Assembly: GCF_030811095.1 (NCBI RefSeq)
Contig: NZ_JAUSQL010000001.1
Location: 620,001 to 684,000, forward strand
Reading direction: 5' to 3'
Source of the DNA: Trueperella abortisuis
GTDB lineage: Bacteria > Actinomycetota > Actinomycetes > Actinomycetales > Actinomycetaceae
Length of the DNA stretch: 64,000 nucleotides
Shown here piece after piece: positions 9,057 through 18,465 of the stretch; position 1 is the stretch's first letter; each line of letters starts with the position of its first letter. Position numbers and translations under genes: made by a program. The notes beneath the pieces were generated by a model that worked only from the letters and a program-made list of their open reading frames with translations, had not been told where the DNA came from and searched no databases.

Positions 9057-10388
9057 GGCTTATAGGTCAGGTTGTGTTGGTTTTTGGGCTGTCTTTCGTT
9101 GCTATAAAGCCGAAAGGTGGAGGTTGGACTCGTTGTGACTTGAGTTCTTGGTTGGCCAGGTCGTGTTGGTTTTATCCCGGTTTTTGATTGATATTCCGTG
9201 GCAAGGTCGGGGTTTGAATCGGCTTGAATGTGGGGATGGGAAATCCTCGATGCAAAATCTGTGGTGGCACGACGCAAAAATGGGGCTCAACTCGAGCAGG
9301 TAGGCCAAGGTTGCGCTGTCCAACATGTGGGGCAAGCCAGTCTCGGCGTAACGATACCCGCGCCCGGCATTTCAGTGCGTTTTTAGACTTCGTCACCGGC
9401 AAACACACCCTGGCCGATTACGGGCCCAAGGCACGCACCATACGACGGCGTAACGAACCATTTTGGCATCTATGGCCAGTTTCCCCACTGGTCGACGAAG
9501 TCAGCCACGTGGTCTTTGTTGACGGGATCTACCTGTCCCACAAGCTGGTCGTCCTGATCGCGTGTACCAAGACTCACGTGCTTGGCTGGTACGTGGCCAA
9601 GGGCGAGACCACCCGCGCCTGGCAAGCCTTAATGTCCCGGATCGCGCCCCCAGATGTTGTCGTGTGTGATGGTGGGCAAGGCATCGCCAGCGCGGTGAAG
9701 ACTACCTGGCCTGGAACCCGGATCCAACGCTGTGTCTTTCACGCCTATAGCGCGGTCAAGCGTAAGACCACCACCCGGCCACGCACTCAGGCAGGTGTTG
9801 ATCTCTACGGTCTTGCTCAAGCCCTGCTCGAGGTCGCCACCTATGAGCAGGCAGTGGCATGGATGAGCAAACTCGCCGCCTGGAACACCACCTACAAACA
9901 GTTCCTCGCCCAGCGCACCCGGCTACCAGACGGACGCCTCGTTCCCACCCATGCCCGGCTGATCCAGGCCAAGAACTGCCTCAACACGCTGGTCAAACAA
10001 GGCACGCTGTTGACCTTCCTTGATCCCGCCCTTGACCTTGAAGGTGACCCCATTCCCAGGACGTCGAACCTGATCGAGGGCGGGATTAATACCCAACTAC
10101 GCTGCGTGCTACGAGCCCACCGGGGCATGAGTCTTGATCACCAGGTCAAGACCGTGTTGTGGTGGTGCTACCTGCACACCGAGTTCCCTGCCACCCCAGC
10201 ACACATCCTCAAGACCACGATCACCGACCAGCAGATCATTGACCAATTCGACAAGGCCAGCCACCGCGCCCAAGCACAAGCCGAGATCGACAGATGGGGA
10301 ACCGCAGTTAACTGGACCGACTTCCACCACAACGGAACCTGGCACGAAACCTACTAAACCGAAACCAACACATTTTGGCCTATAAGCC
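9057..10388 (+). mobile_element. IS1249/IS256-type insertion sequence
   Basis: A 1332-bp element. The 27-bp imperfect inverted repeats at 9057-9083 and 10362-10388 match at 23 positions, beginning GGCTTATAGG and ending TGTGTTGGTTT. The flanks carry an identical 8-bp direct repeat GAAACGTC at 9049-9056 and 10389-10396, the target duplication length expected for the IS256 group. One transposase gene fills the element. It sits between rpmG and the femX-type gene, about 100 bases before the latter. Confidence 0.92.
9236..10357 (+). CDS. Transposase, mutator (IS256/IS1249) type
   Basis: About 373 residues from ATG 9236 (TTG 9224 is an alternative start in frame). The N-terminus has a zinc ribbon (CKICGG and CPTCG, about residues 6-35). 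The catalytic DDE core follows: first Asp in VFVDGIYL, second Asp in VVCDGGQG, the mutator-type C..H patch (RCVFHAYS), and Glu in NLIEGGIN near the C-terminus. The zinc ribbon plus mutator core is the IS1249 pattern. No frameshift is visible, so it may be active. Confidence 0.9.
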   Translation: MGNPRCKICGGTTQKWGSTRAGRPRLRCPTCGASQSRRNDTRARHFSAFLDFVTGKHTLADYGPKARTIRRRNEPFWHLWPVSPLVDEVSHVVFVDGIYLSHKLVVLIACTKTHVLGWYVAKGETTRAWQALMSRIAPPDVVVCDGGQGIASAVKTTWPGTRIQRCVFHAYSAVKRKTTTRPRTQAGVDLYGLAQALLEVATYEQAVAWMSKLAAWNTTYKQFLAQRTRLPDGRLVPTHARLIQAKNCLNTLVKQGTLLTFLDPALDLEGDPIPRTSNLIEGGINTQLRCVLRAHRGMSLDHQVKTVLWWCYLHTEFPATPAHILKTTITDQQIIDQFDKASHRAQAQAEIDRWGTAVNWTDFHHNGTWHETY

Positions 10389-10396
10389 GAAACGTC
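10389..10396. repeat. Target site duplication, right copy
   Basis: GAAACGTC, identical to 9049-9056. A perfect duplication suggests a fairly recent insertion. Confidence 0.85.
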
Positions 10397-10488
10397 CAAG
10401 CTATTTCAATCCGGGCGTAACCTGGACCCTGTTGGGCAGAGCGCACCGAGGGCCCCGGGGTAGGATGGAAACTGAACGAGGAGGATAC

Positions 10489-11745
10489 GTGCAATTCATC
10501 GAGGTTCCGCGCGAGGAATACGATGCCTTTGTGGCGAGCCACCCGCTGTGTAACGTGCTGCAGTCCTCGGCATGGGCTGAGGTGAAGAACTGGGGCCATT
10601 CGCTGACGGGCTTGCGCGACGATACGGGCGCCCTGGTCGCGGTTGGCCTGGTACTCAAGCGCCACCTTCCGTTGGGGATGAGCTTTTGGTACATGCCGCA
10701 CGGCCCGATCCTCGATTTCGAGGGCCCCTACCTGGAGGTCTACCTGCGCGAGCTACGTGCGTTCGCGAAGAAGAACCGGGCGGTGGCCGTGCGGATTGAC
10801 CCGTTCGTGCCCGTCCGCAAGGCCCCGCTGGCCGAGTTGCCCGAGAGCTACGACCCGCGTGCCCGCCACATCGGCCGCCGCATCGAGTCCGCCGGCTTCA
10901 AGCACCTCGGTTTCGTCAAGGGCCTGCACGAGTCGCTCCAGCCGCGCTTCATGCCGGTCACGTTCCGCCCGGCCGAGCTCGCCGACGCCGTCCCCGCGTC
11001 TGCAGGCGCCGCTCCGGCCGCCCAGCCCGGCATTCCCGCCGTCGCCGTCGCCACCTACCAGGCCACCTTGCCGAAGAAGTCGCGCACGCTGGCCAACAAC
11101 GCGCGCAACCGATTCGTGGAGGTCACCTCGGGCGGGGCCGACGTGCTGGATGAGTTCCTCTCCGTCATTGAGCAGACCGAGGAGGAGAAGGGGATCCGCC
11201 TGCGCTCCCGGGAGTATTACGAGAAAATCCTTGCCGCCTACGGGGATGATGCCAAGGTTTATCTGGCCACCCTCGACGTCGACTCCGCGATCGCCACCTA
11301 CACCGCCCGCCGCGACGCCGATTCCGCCGAGCTCGCCGCCACCCCGGCCAATGCGAAGAAGAAGCGCAACCGCCTGCAGGATGCGATCGCCTCGGCTGCC
11401 AAGAACATCGCGGAGCTTGAAGAGTCGGGCCAGCGCGGCCGCGTGACCCTGGCCGGCGTTCTCATGGTCCGCTTCGGCACCTCGGCGGAGATGCTGTACG
11501 CGGGCACGAACCGCCACTTCGGTAATATCCCGGCCCAGCACCTCATGTGGGTGGTGGCGCTCGGCGAGGGCTTCGCCTCTGGGCTGGAGTCCGTCTCGCT
11601 CGGTGGCGTGGACGGCTCGCTGGCCGACTCCCTCATGCGGTTCAAATCTCGCTTTAACCCCACGATCGTGGAGAAGATCGGGGAATTCCAGACGAACATC
11701 AACCCGCTTGGCCGCCTGGCCAGCTACTACCTTTCGCGCCGATAG
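10489..11745 (+). CDS. FemX/FemAB-type peptidoglycan interpeptide aminoacyltransferase
   Basis: A 418-residue protein of the lipid II aminoacyltransferase (FemABX) family. It has two GNAT-like domains split by a helical, likely coiled-coil insertion (about residues 255-315, rich in Lys, Ala and Glu). The C-terminal half has the conserved KSRTLANNARNR and the GVDG...L..FKSRFNP pattern. Family enzymes add amino acids from tRNA to the stem peptide side chain of cell wall precursors. The GTG at 10489 has a strong GAGGAGG site. It is likely translated with murB, 7 bases downstream. The insertion sequence has landed just upstream and may have displaced its promoter. Confidence 0.88.
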   Translation: MQFIEVPREEYDAFVASHPLCNVLQSSAWAEVKNWGHSLTGLRDDTGALVAVGLVLKRHLPLGMSFWYMPHGPILDFEGPYLEVYLRELRAFAKKNRAVAVRIDPFVPVRKAPLAELPESYDPRARHIGRRIESAGFKHLGFVKGLHESLQPRFMPVTFRPAELADAVPASAGAAPAAQPGIPAVAVATYQATLPKKSRTLANNARNRFVEVTSGGADVLDEFLSVIEQTEEEKGIRLRSREYYEKILAAYGDDAKVYLATLDVDSAIATYTARRDADSAELAATPANAKKKRNRLQDAIASAAKNIAELEESGQRGRVTLAGVLMVRFGTSAEMLYAGTNRHFGNIPAQHLMWVVALGEGFASGLESVSLGGVDGSLADSLMRFKSRFNPTIVEKIGEFQTNINPLGRLASYYLSRR

Positions 11746-11752
11746 GAGAGCC

Positions 11753-12910
11753 ATGTCGTGCTACATACCCGAACCTTCCGAGCCCACCGCCACGGTGCCC
11801 CCGGTCCGCACCACCCGCTACCGCGGCGACAGCCTCGCCCAGATGACCACCATCGGCGTGGGCGGCCCCGTGGCCGAGGTAGTCAACGCCACGAGTGAGG
11901 CCGAGATCGTCGACGCCGTCTCCACGGCCGACGCGGAGGGTCGGCCCGTGCTGGTGGTCGGCGGGGGATCGAACATCCTCGCCAGCGACGAGCCCTTTGA
12001 CGGCGTCGTCGTCCACGACACCCGCTCCGCGATCGAGACGCTCATGGAGGACAGTTGCGGAGGCGCCGAAATGCGCATCACCGCGGGCACGCCCTGGGAC
12101 GAAGCCGTGGTCTACGCGATCGAGCACGGCTGGATGGGCCTGGAGGCGCTGTCGGGTATCCCGGGTTCGGTGGGTGCCGCTCCCGTGCAAAACATCGGCG
12201 CCTACGGCCAGGAGGTGGCCGAAACCCTCGCGCAGGTGCGCACCTGGGACCGGCAAACCCGGCAGTTTCGCACGCTCTTCCTGTCGGATATGAAGTTCGG
12301 CTACCGAGATTCGATCCTCAAACGCTCAATCGCCGGCGCCAGCCCGCGCTGGGTGGTGTTGGCGGTGACGTTCCACATGCGCCGCGCCACGCTGTCCCGC
12401 CCGATCGGCTACGGGCAGCTCGCGCGCACGCTCGGGGTTGAGATCGGGGAGCGGGCGCCGTCGTCGGACGTGCGGGCCGCGGTGCTCGAGCTGCGCGCCT
12501 CGAAGGGCATGGTGCTTGACGATGCCGACCGCGACACGTACTCCCTCGGCTCCTTCTTCACCAACCCGGTGCTCAGCGAGGAACAGGCGGCGCTACTCCC
12601 GCCCGAGGCGCCCCGCTTCGGGGTGGCCAGGCACGACGCCGTCAACCAGATCGGCGCCGCGGCACCGACGATCCCGGGGCAGGTCAAGACCTCGGCGGCG
12701 TGGCTCATCGACCACGCAGGCTTTAAGCCCGGCTACAACATGCCCGGTCCGGCGGCGCTGTCCACCAAGCACTGCCTGGCGCTGACGAACCGTGGCGGGG
12801 CAAGCGGGGAGGACATCGCGGCGCTCGCGCGCGAGATCCGCGACGGGGTTCGCGACAAGTTCGGCGTCACCCTCGTTCCCGAGCCGGTACTGGTGGGCCT
12901 TCAGATCTAG
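11753..12910 (+). CDS. murB: UDP-N-acetylenolpyruvoylglucosamine reductase
   Basis: A 385-residue FAD enzyme of peptidoglycan precursor synthesis that reduces the enolpyruvyl group to give UDP-MurNAc. FAD-binding motifs are LVVGGGSNIL (about 65-75) and SGIPGSVGAAPVQNIGAYG (about 140-160). The C-terminal active-site region has LGSFFTNPVL and the end VPEPVLVG. The long spacing before the C-terminal part fits the type I MurB of actinobacteria. ATG 11753 has an AGGAGAG site. Forms an operon with the femX-type gene. Confidence 0.95.
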   Translation: MSCYIPEPSEPTATVPPVRTTRYRGDSLAQMTTIGVGGPVAEVVNATSEAEIVDAVSTADAEGRPVLVVGGGSNILASDEPFDGVVVHDTRSAIETLMEDSCGGAEMRITAGTPWDEAVVYAIEHGWMGLEALSGIPGSVGAAPVQNIGAYGQEVAETLAQVRTWDRQTRQFRTLFLSDMKFGYRDSILKRSIAGASPRWVVLAVTFHMRRATLSRPIGYGQLARTLGVEIGERAPSSDVRAAVLELRASKGMVLDDADRDTYSLGSFFTNPVLSEEQAALLPPEAPRFGVARHDAVNQIGAAAPTIPGQVKTSAAWLIDHAGFKPGYNMPGPAALSTKHCLALTNRGGASGEDIAALAREIRDGVRDKFGVTLVPEPVLVGLQI

Positions 12911-12915
12911 CCGGA

Positions 12916-13941
12916 TCAGTCCGCGTCGGGGGTGGCGAGCCAGTCGTCCACCTCGGCCAGCCACTTCTGCTTGGACTCGATGTGTGCCATGGAAGCGGTG
13001 ATCGAGTCGCGGGCGAAGCCCGCGAGGTCGCGGTCGGAGAATCCCTGGTCGCGGGCGATTTGGTACTGGTCGGTGAGCCGGGAGAGGAAGAGCAGGGGAT
13101 CGTCGGCGGATAGGGCGATCTGCGCGCCGGCGTTGTAGAGCACCCGCAGCGGCACGTTCTCGGGGTTGGAGTACACGCCGAGCGAGATGTTGGACGCCGG
13201 GCAGACCTCAAGCGCGATGCCCGCACCGACGATGCGGGCCAGCAGGTCGGCGTCCTCCGCCGTGCGCACCCCGTGCCCGAGCCGCGTGGGGCGCAGGTAT
13301 TCGATGACCTGGCGGATGTGGTCGGGGCCGAGTAGCTCCCCGGCGTGCGGCATGCTGGCGAGCCCCGCCTTGCGCGCGATGTTGAAGGCGGCGGCCCACT
13401 GGGCGGTGTCGCCGCGCCGCTCGTCGTTGGACAGCCCGAAGCCGATCACCTGGCCGGGCCCGTCGCCGGCGTGCTTGGCGGCAAGGCGGGCGAGCGTGCG
13501 GGCGTCGAGTGGGTGCTTGATCCGCGAAGCCGCCACGATGATGGCGACCTCCACGCCTGTTTCGCGCGAGGCGACCTGCGCCTCGTCGAGCACGATCTCC
13601 AGCGCGGGGGTGATACCCCCGACGAACGGCGCGTACGAGGTGGGGTCGATCTGCAGCTCCAGGCGGCGCGAGCCCTCCGCGGCGTCGTCGGCGGCGGCCT
13701 CCCGCACGATCCGGCGCATAGCGGCCTCCGAGCGCACTACCTTGCGGGCGGCGTCGTAGGCGCGCTGGAAGCGAAACCAGCCGCGTTCGTTCGCGGGCAC
13801 CTGCATCGCCTGGGTGTCGGTGAGGTTGGCGGGCAGTCGCACTCCCTGCTCGCGGGCGAGATCAATGAGGGTCGTAACGCGCATGGAGCCGGTGAAATGA
13901 AGATGAAGGTGTGCTTTGGGCAAAGTCTTCAGATCTCGCAT
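12916..13941 (-). CDS. add: Adenosine deaminase
   Basis: A 341-residue amidohydrolase. The zinc-binding HxH is in KAHLHLHFTGS near the N-terminus. Further ligands and catalytic residues are in SMPHAGELLGP, RLGHGVRT and SADDPLLF. The reaction is adenosine to inosine plus ammonia in purine salvage. Aminodeoxyfutalosine or other purine deaminases share these motifs, so substrate is not certain. Convergent with murB, 5 bases apart. Confidence 0.85.
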   Translation of the reverse strand: MRDLKTLPKAHLHLHFTGSMRVTTLIDLAREQGVRLPANLTDTQAMQVPANERGWFRFQRAYDAARKVVRSEAAMRRIVREAAADDAAEGSRRLELQIDPTSYAPFVGGITPALEIVLDEAQVASRETGVEVAIIVAASRIKHPLDARTLARLAAKHAGDGPGQVIGFGLSNDERRGDTAQWAAAFNIARKAGLASMPHAGELLGPDHIRQVIEYLRPTRLGHGVRTAEDADLLARIVGAGIALEVCPASNISLGVYSNPENVPLRVLYNAGAQIALSADDPLLFLSRLTDQYQIARDQGFSDRDLAGFARDSITASMAHIESKQKWLAEVDDWLATPDAD

Positions 13942-14020
13942 GCGCCCATCCTAGTCGGTGCGCCATCCCAATACACGCCGCGCATTTGAGACCTTCCCCA
14001 ATCAGCCCTATAACTGAAGC

Positions 14021-15229
14021 ATGACCAAGCACGCCGAGCGCCGAGCCGTTGCTCTCCTCACCGGCCCATCCGCGGGGGAGATGCTGTCCTTGGCGCTGAG
14101 CCCGGGGATCGTGCGTGCCTGGCGACTGCGGGCCGTCAATCATCGCCCGGGCGCCGGGGTCTCGGTGGGGTATTCAGTCACGTGGGACGAGGTACGCCAC
14201 AAGTCGAGCGCGCGGGAGGTGCGCGAGCGGCAGGACGGCTACATCGTGGCCTCCACCGCCAAAATCTCACGCGATAGGCTCGACGACGCCGGAGCCATCA
14301 CTCTCTACGCCGACGACCTGCCCGTCCACGTGTGGGAGTTTCCCGGGGACCCGGAGCTGCCCGCGCTCGCGGACGCGTGCGACCCCGAGGCGATGGCTCA
14401 GCTCGTGGGGGAGTGCGACGTCGAGTTGCTCGGCTATCGCCCCACGCGGCGGGCGGTGTTGCGCGTGCAGGGTGCCTCAGGCGTGCACTACACCAAGGTG
14501 GTCCGCCCGAACGCCGTGGATGGCCTTGTCGGCCGGCACCGCGCCTGTGCCGAAGCCGGCCTGCCCGTCCCGCGCGTGGTGGCCTGCCGCCCCGACGGCC
14601 TGGTGGTGACATCCTCGGTTGGGGGAACGCCGCTGGCCGTCAGTTTTCAAAGCGGGCGGGACCTGCCCGCGATCTTCAGGTCATTGACCAGCACGCTCGA
14701 CGCGTTGCCGCCCGCCGCGCTGGACCTGCCCTACCGCCCCGCCTGGGCTGAGCGTTGCGAGCACTACGCGCGAGCAGCGGGCGCCGCCATGCCGGAGCTT
14801 GCCGGGCGGGCCGGCGACCTGGCGGCGGGAATCCTGCGCGTTCGCAAAAGCGCCCACTACGGGCCACTCGTGTCCACCCACGGCGACTTCTATGAGGCGA
14901 ACGTGTTGGTGAGCGGCGGTCGGGTGAGCGGCTTGCTCGACCTTGACTCCCTCGGTCCCGGCTACCGCGCCGACGACTGGGGGTGCCTGCTTGGCCACCT
15001 GTCCGTGCTGCCTGGCCTCAGCGAGAAGTATGCCGGGGCGCGCCGGATCCAGGAGGACTGGTACGCCCGAGCCGCCCACGACGCCGACCCCGCGGCGATC
15101 GCCGCCTCCGCTGCCGGCGTCGTGCTTTCGCTTGTCGCCTCGACCCGGCAGCGGGGCAGGAGCGACTGGAAGGATCAGGCCCGATGCCGGCTTGAGGTGG
15201 CCGAGGACTGGCTGGCACGGGCCCGATAG
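14021..15229 (+). CDS. APH-fold phosphotransferase-like protein
   Basis: A 402-residue protein whose C-terminal half has the aminoglycoside phosphotransferase/choline kinase active site: HGDFYEANVLV with the catalytic Asp and metal-binding Asn, then GLLDLDSLG with the metal Asp. The N-terminal part (about 1-190) includes a RVQGASGVHYTKVV strand pair like a kinase nucleotide loop. The substrate is unknown; such genes are common in actinobacteria and do not imply resistance. Divergent from add with 79 bases between. Confidence 0.75.
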   Translation: MTKHAERRAVALLTGPSAGEMLSLALSPGIVRAWRLRAVNHRPGAGVSVGYSVTWDEVRHKSSAREVRERQDGYIVASTAKISRDRLDDAGAITLYADDLPVHVWEFPGDPELPALADACDPEAMAQLVGECDVELLGYRPTRRAVLRVQGASGVHYTKVVRPNAVDGLVGRHRACAEAGLPVPRVVACRPDGLVVTSSVGGTPLAVSFQSGRDLPAIFRSLTSTLDALPPAALDLPYRPAWAERCEHYARAAGAAMPELAGRAGDLAAGILRVRKSAHYGPLVSTHGDFYEANVLVSGGRVSGLLDLDSLGPGYRADDWGCLLGHLSVLPGLSEKYAGARRIQEDWYARAAHDADPAAIAASAAGVVLSLVASTRQRGRSDWKDQARCRLEVAEDWLARAR

Positions 15230-15254
15230 CTCCAGGTGCGCCGCTAAGGCGCGG

Positions 15255-16457
15255 TTAGGCGAACAGGCGCTGGATGCGCTCCACGCCTTCCACGAGGTCC
15301 TCATCGCCGAGTGCGTAGCCGAGGCGGATGTAGCCAGGCGCGCCGAAGGCCTCGCCCGGGACAACCGCGACCTGTGCTTCCTCGAGGATGATTTCGGCCA
15401 GCTCGGAGGTGGTGGTGGCCACGCGCCCGTTGATGTCCTTGCCGAGCACCGCCTGGACGTTGGGGAAAACGTAGAAGGCGCCGGTCGGCTCGGGGACCTC
15501 GAAGCCCTCGATCTCGCGCAGCATCGATACGAGGGTCGTGCGGCGGCGGTCGAAGGCCTCCTTCATCTCCTCGACCACGCCCTGGTCGCCGGTGAGGGCC
15601 GCGATGGCGGCGCGCTGGGCGATGTTGTTGACGTTGGAGGTGATGTGGGATTGGAAGTTGGCCACCTTCTTCATCACGTCGGCCGGGCCATGCATCCAGC
15701 CCACGCGCCAGCCGGTCATGGCGTAGGTCTTAGCCACGCCGTTGACGATGATGGTCTGGTTTTGCAACTCGGGGACTTCGTGCAGGATGTAGGCCATCTC
15801 GCCGGAGTAGATGAGGTGCTCGTAGATCTCGTCGGAGATGACCCAGATGCCGTTGTCCAGCGCCCACTGACCAATCTCGCGCAGTTCTTCGGGGGTGTAG
15901 ACCGAGCCGGTGGGGTTGGACGGGGAACACAGGAGCAGCACCTTCGTGTGCTCGCTCAGCGCGGCGTCCAGCTGGGCGACGGTGACCTTGTAGTGCTGAT
16001 CGGAGCCCGCGAATACCTCCACGGGCACGCCCCCGCATAGCGTGATCGCCTCGGGGTAGGTGGTCCAGTAGGGCGCGGGAAGGATGACCTCGTCGCCGTC
16101 GTCGAGGAGCGAGACGAAAGCCTGGTAGACGGCCTGCTTGCCGCCGTTGGTGACGATGATGTTGTCCGGGTCGACGACGACGCCGGAGTCCGCCTTCGTC
16201 TTCTGGGCGATGGCAGCCCTTAGCTCGGGTAGGCCCTTGGCGATGGTGTACTTGTGGTTCTTCGGGTCGGAGGCGGCCTCGATCGCGGCGGCGACGATGT
16301 GGGCCGGGGTGGGGAAGTTCGGTTCGCCGGCACCGAAGCCGATGACGGGCTGACCTGCGGCCTTGAGGGCCTTGGCCTTCGCGTCGACGGCGAGGGTGGC
16401 GGACGGTTGGAGCGCGGCGAGGCGCTGGGAGACTCTGGTACGTGGTTGTGTTGCCAT
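15255..16457 (-). CDS. Pyridoxal phosphate aminotransferase (aspartate aminotransferase type)
   Basis: About 400 residues, class I/II aminotransferase of the AspC 1-beta type. Substrate arm segment is [12 protein letters not shown]; the PLP lysine lies in [16 protein letters not shown]; the cofactor-binding Asp is in ISDEIYEHL and an Arg near [12 protein letters not shown] binds the carboxylate. It probably converts aspartate and 2-oxoglutarate to oxaloacetate and glutamate. The start is uncertain: ATG 16457 or 16466, both with weak ribosome binding sites. Confidence 0.88.
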   Translation of the reverse strand: MATQPRTRVSQRLAALQPSATLAVDAKAKALKAAGQPVIGFGAGEPNFPTPAHIVAAAIEAASDPKNHKYTIAKGLPELRAAIAQKTKADSGVVVDPDNIIVTNGGKQAVYQAFVSLLDDGDEVILPAPYWTTYPEAITLCGGVPVEVFAGSDQHYKVTVAQLDAALSEHTKVLLLCSPSNPTGSVYTPEELREIGQWALDNGIWVISDEIYEHLIYSGEMAYILHEVPELQNQTIIVNGVAKTYAMTGWRVGWMHGPADVMKKVANFQSHITSNVNNIAQRAAIAALTGDQGVVEEMKEAFDRRRTTLVSMLREIEGFEVPEPTGAFYVFPNVQAVLGKDINGRVATTTSELAEIILEEAQVAVVPGEAFGAPGYIRLGYALGDEDLVEGVERIQRLFA

Positions 16458-16597
16458 GCTCACCATGGTCGCACGAACTGGCCGCTGCAGGAAGATGAAT
16501 CCCGAAACACGGTCCAAGTGGTCCAAATTACAACACCCTGGTGGCCCCGCGCCTAGACCTCGGCGCCATTTGTCACTAGACTGTTGCGAGTTGCTCA

Positions 16598-16628
16598 TTG
16601 GCAACACCACGGCGACGTCAGGCATAAT
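16598..16628 (+). promoter_or_regulatory. Probable promoter of tRNA-Trp and secE-nusG
   Basis: TTGGCA (16598-16603) and CATAAT (16623-16628) are 19 bases apart, 15 bases before the tRNA. Confidence 0.4.
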
Positions 16629-16643
16629 GGGTCTGAGGTCAAT

Positions 16644-16716
16644 AGGGTAGTGGCGCAATTGGTAGCGCACCGGTCTCCAAAACCGGCGGTTGTGGGTTCG
16701 AGTCCCTCCTGCCCTG
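16644..16716 (+). tRNA. tRNA-Trp (CCA)
   Basis: Acceptor AGGGTAG pairs with CTGCCCT. The anticodon loop CTCCAAA gives CCA. The discriminator is G, and 3' CCA is not encoded. It lies immediately before secE, the usual bacterial arrangement. Confidence 0.95.
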
Positions 16717-16771
16717 CAATGAAGGCGGCCCTAGATTAGGGTCGTTTTCCACATTACCGAGAGGAAACCTA

Positions 16772-17002
16772 GTGAGCCAAGCAGCAGCATCGCGACGCGA
16801 GTCTGAGTCCAAGGGCCTGTGGCAGCGCATTATTACCTTCTTCAAGGAGGTCGTGGCCGAGCTCAAGAAGGTTCAGCGCCCGACCCGCTCGGAGCTGTGG
16901 CAGCTGTTCCTCACGGTGGTGTTCTTCGTGGCCGTCGTAATGGCGTTCGTTGGCGTGATTGACGTGGTCTTCAACCAGGCCATGTTCTGGATCTTTGGCT
17001 AG
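16772..17002 (+). CDS. secE: Preprotein translocase subunit SecE
   Basis: A 76-residue protein with a cytoplasmic amphipathic helix (FFKEVVAELKKVQRPTRSEL) and one membrane helix (about 46-72). It forms the SecYEG channel with SecY encoded at 48963. The GTG start follows GAGAGGAAA. The short single-helix form is normal for actinobacteria. Followed by nusG after 13 bases. Confidence 0.95.
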   Translation: MSQAAASRRESESKGLWQRIITFFKEVVAELKKVQRPTRSELWQLFLTVVFFVAVVMAFVGVIDVVFNQAMFWIFG

Positions 17003-17015
17003 GAAGAGGGAATCA

Positions 17016-17846
17016 ATGTCTCAATCGATCGACGATATTTTCTCCGATAAGGCCGAGGAGGCGCTACCCGTCGCGTCAGCTGAGGAGGCCGACGCGGAGC
17101 AGGTTGCCGACGTCGAGCAGGTTGCCGTCGTCGAGTCTGGACTCGACGACGCCGAGGCTCCGGCCGATGGCGAAGAGGAGAGCGCTGCGGCCGAGGAGGC
17201 TGCGCCCGAACCGGAGGTTGCGGACGACGGCGTCGTGACGGAGGAAACCGTGCGCGAACGGCTACGCGGCCTGCCCGGTGACTGGTACGTGCTACACACG
17301 TACGCGGGCTACGAAAAGCGTGTCAAGCAGGACATCGAATCGCGTGCCCACACCATGAACATGGAGGATTTCATCTTCGAGGTTCAGGTGCCGATGGAAG
17401 ATGTTTACGAGGTCAAGAAGGGCCAGCGTAAGCTCGTCACCCGCGTGCGCATGCCCGGCTACGCCCTCATCCGCATGGAGATGACGGACGACTCGTGGCG
17501 GACCGTCCAGGAGACGAACGGCGTGACCGGCTTCGTCGGTAATGGCCGCGATCCGGTTGCTTTGACCCAGGCTGAGGTCGTGCAAATGCTCACGCCCGTG
17601 GTCGAGCAGGAGGCCGCCGAGGCCGCCAAGGCCGCCGGTAAGCCCATCATTTCAGGCGCCCCCGCGATCGTTGCCGACTACGAGGTGGGCGAGACCGTGA
17701 CGCTTACCACCGAGCCGTGGGTCGGAATGCCCGCTACAATTTCTCAGGTTGACGCGGCGAACCAGAGGCTCACCGTGCTCATGACTCTTGTCGGCCAGGA
17801 AACCCCGGTCGACCTGTCCTTCGGCCAGGTGGAGAAGATGGACTAA
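17016..17846 (+). CDS. nusG: Transcription termination/antitermination factor NusG
   Basis: A 276-residue protein. Residues 1-85 are an acidic, Ala/Glu/Asp-rich extension with repeated EQVADVEQVA-like units, as often seen in actinobacterial NusG. The NGN domain starts at WYVLHTYAGYEKRVKQ and includes RMPGYALIRM. The C-terminal KOW domain starts near YEVGETVTL, with a PWVGMPATI loop. It links RNA polymerase to Rho and ribosomes. Confidence 0.95.
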   Translation: MSQSIDDIFSDKAEEALPVASAEEADAEQVADVEQVAVVESGLDDAEAPADGEEESAAAEEAAPEPEVADDGVVTEETVRERLRGLPGDWYVLHTYAGYEKRVKQDIESRAHTMNMEDFIFEVQVPMEDVYEVKKGQRKLVTRVRMPGYALIRMEMTDDSWRTVQETNGVTGFVGNGRDPVALTQAEVVQMLTPVVEQEAAEAAKAAGKPIISGAPAIVADYEVGETVTLTTEPWVGMPATISQVDAANQRLTVLMTLVGQETPVDLSFGQVEKMD

Positions 17847-17927
17847 CCCGGTTTCTCCGAACCGGGCGTGGAAACACACCGCTTTTTCGCCGTCGTTGGA
17901 CGCCCGCCATCGTTGCCATGATGGCGG
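17847..17927 (+). promoter_or_regulatory. Two tandem hairpins between nusG and rplK
   Basis: Hairpin one: CCCGGTT (17847-17853) with AACCGGG (17860-17866), starting immediately after the nusG stop. Hairpin two: CCGCCATC (17904-17911) with GATGGCGG (17920-17927), followed by TTTG. They may slow or partly terminate transcription, or form the leader used in L1 or L11 control. Confidence 0.55.
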
Positions 17928-17954
17928 TTTGAAGATAAACAAGAAGGATCAAAT

Positions 17955-18389
17955 ATGCCACCCAAGAAGAAGGTTGCAGGTCTGATTAAGCTCCAGATCG
18001 AAGCTGGAGCGGCCACCCCTGCACCGCCGATTGGCCCCGCGCTGGGTCAGCATGGCGTGAACATCATGGACTTCGTCAAGGCCTACAACGCCGCGACGGA
18101 ATCTCAGCGTGGAAACGTCATCCCGGTCGAGATCACCGTCTACGAGGATCGTTCATTCGACTTCGTGACCAAGACCCCGCCGGCTGCTGAGCTCATCAAG
18201 AAGGCAGCGGGAATCGCGAAGGGCTCCGGTGTTCCGCACACCAACAAGGTCGGCCACCTCACCGCAGATCAGCTGCGCGAGATCGCCAAGACCAAGGAGC
18301 CGGACCTGAACGCCAACGACATCGACAACGCTGCTCGCATCATCGCTGGCACCGCTCGCTCGATGGGCGTCACCACCGACGAGATTTAA
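17955..18389 (+). CDS. rplK: 50S ribosomal protein L11
   Basis: A 144-residue protein of normal length. The N-terminal domain has [20 protein letters not shown]; the C-terminal RNA-binding domain has [14 protein letters not shown] and ends with [10 protein letters not shown]. It binds the GTPase centre of 23S rRNA and is the site of thiostrepton action and of the stringent-response sensor contact. First gene of the rplK-rplA pair. Confidence 0.97.
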   Translation: MPPKKKVAGLIKLQIEAGAATPAPPIGPALGQHGVNIMDFVKAYNAATESQRGNVIPVEITVYEDRSFDFVTKTPPAAELIKKAAGIAKGSGVPHTNKVGHLTADQLREIAKTKEPDLNANDIDNAARIIAGTARSMGVTTDEI

Positions 18390-18465
18390 TTAGCGATCAC
18401 CGATCGCCGTGGTAGAGCCCGGAGCGGGCTCGCTTCCCACGACTGCCAACTAGGAGAAATGCAGA

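Noticed and set aside
14021..15229. Aminoglycoside resistance gene
   Set aside because: The HGD....N and DxD motifs are shared by the whole APH/choline kinase fold; nothing points to antibiotic substrates and there is no mobile context.
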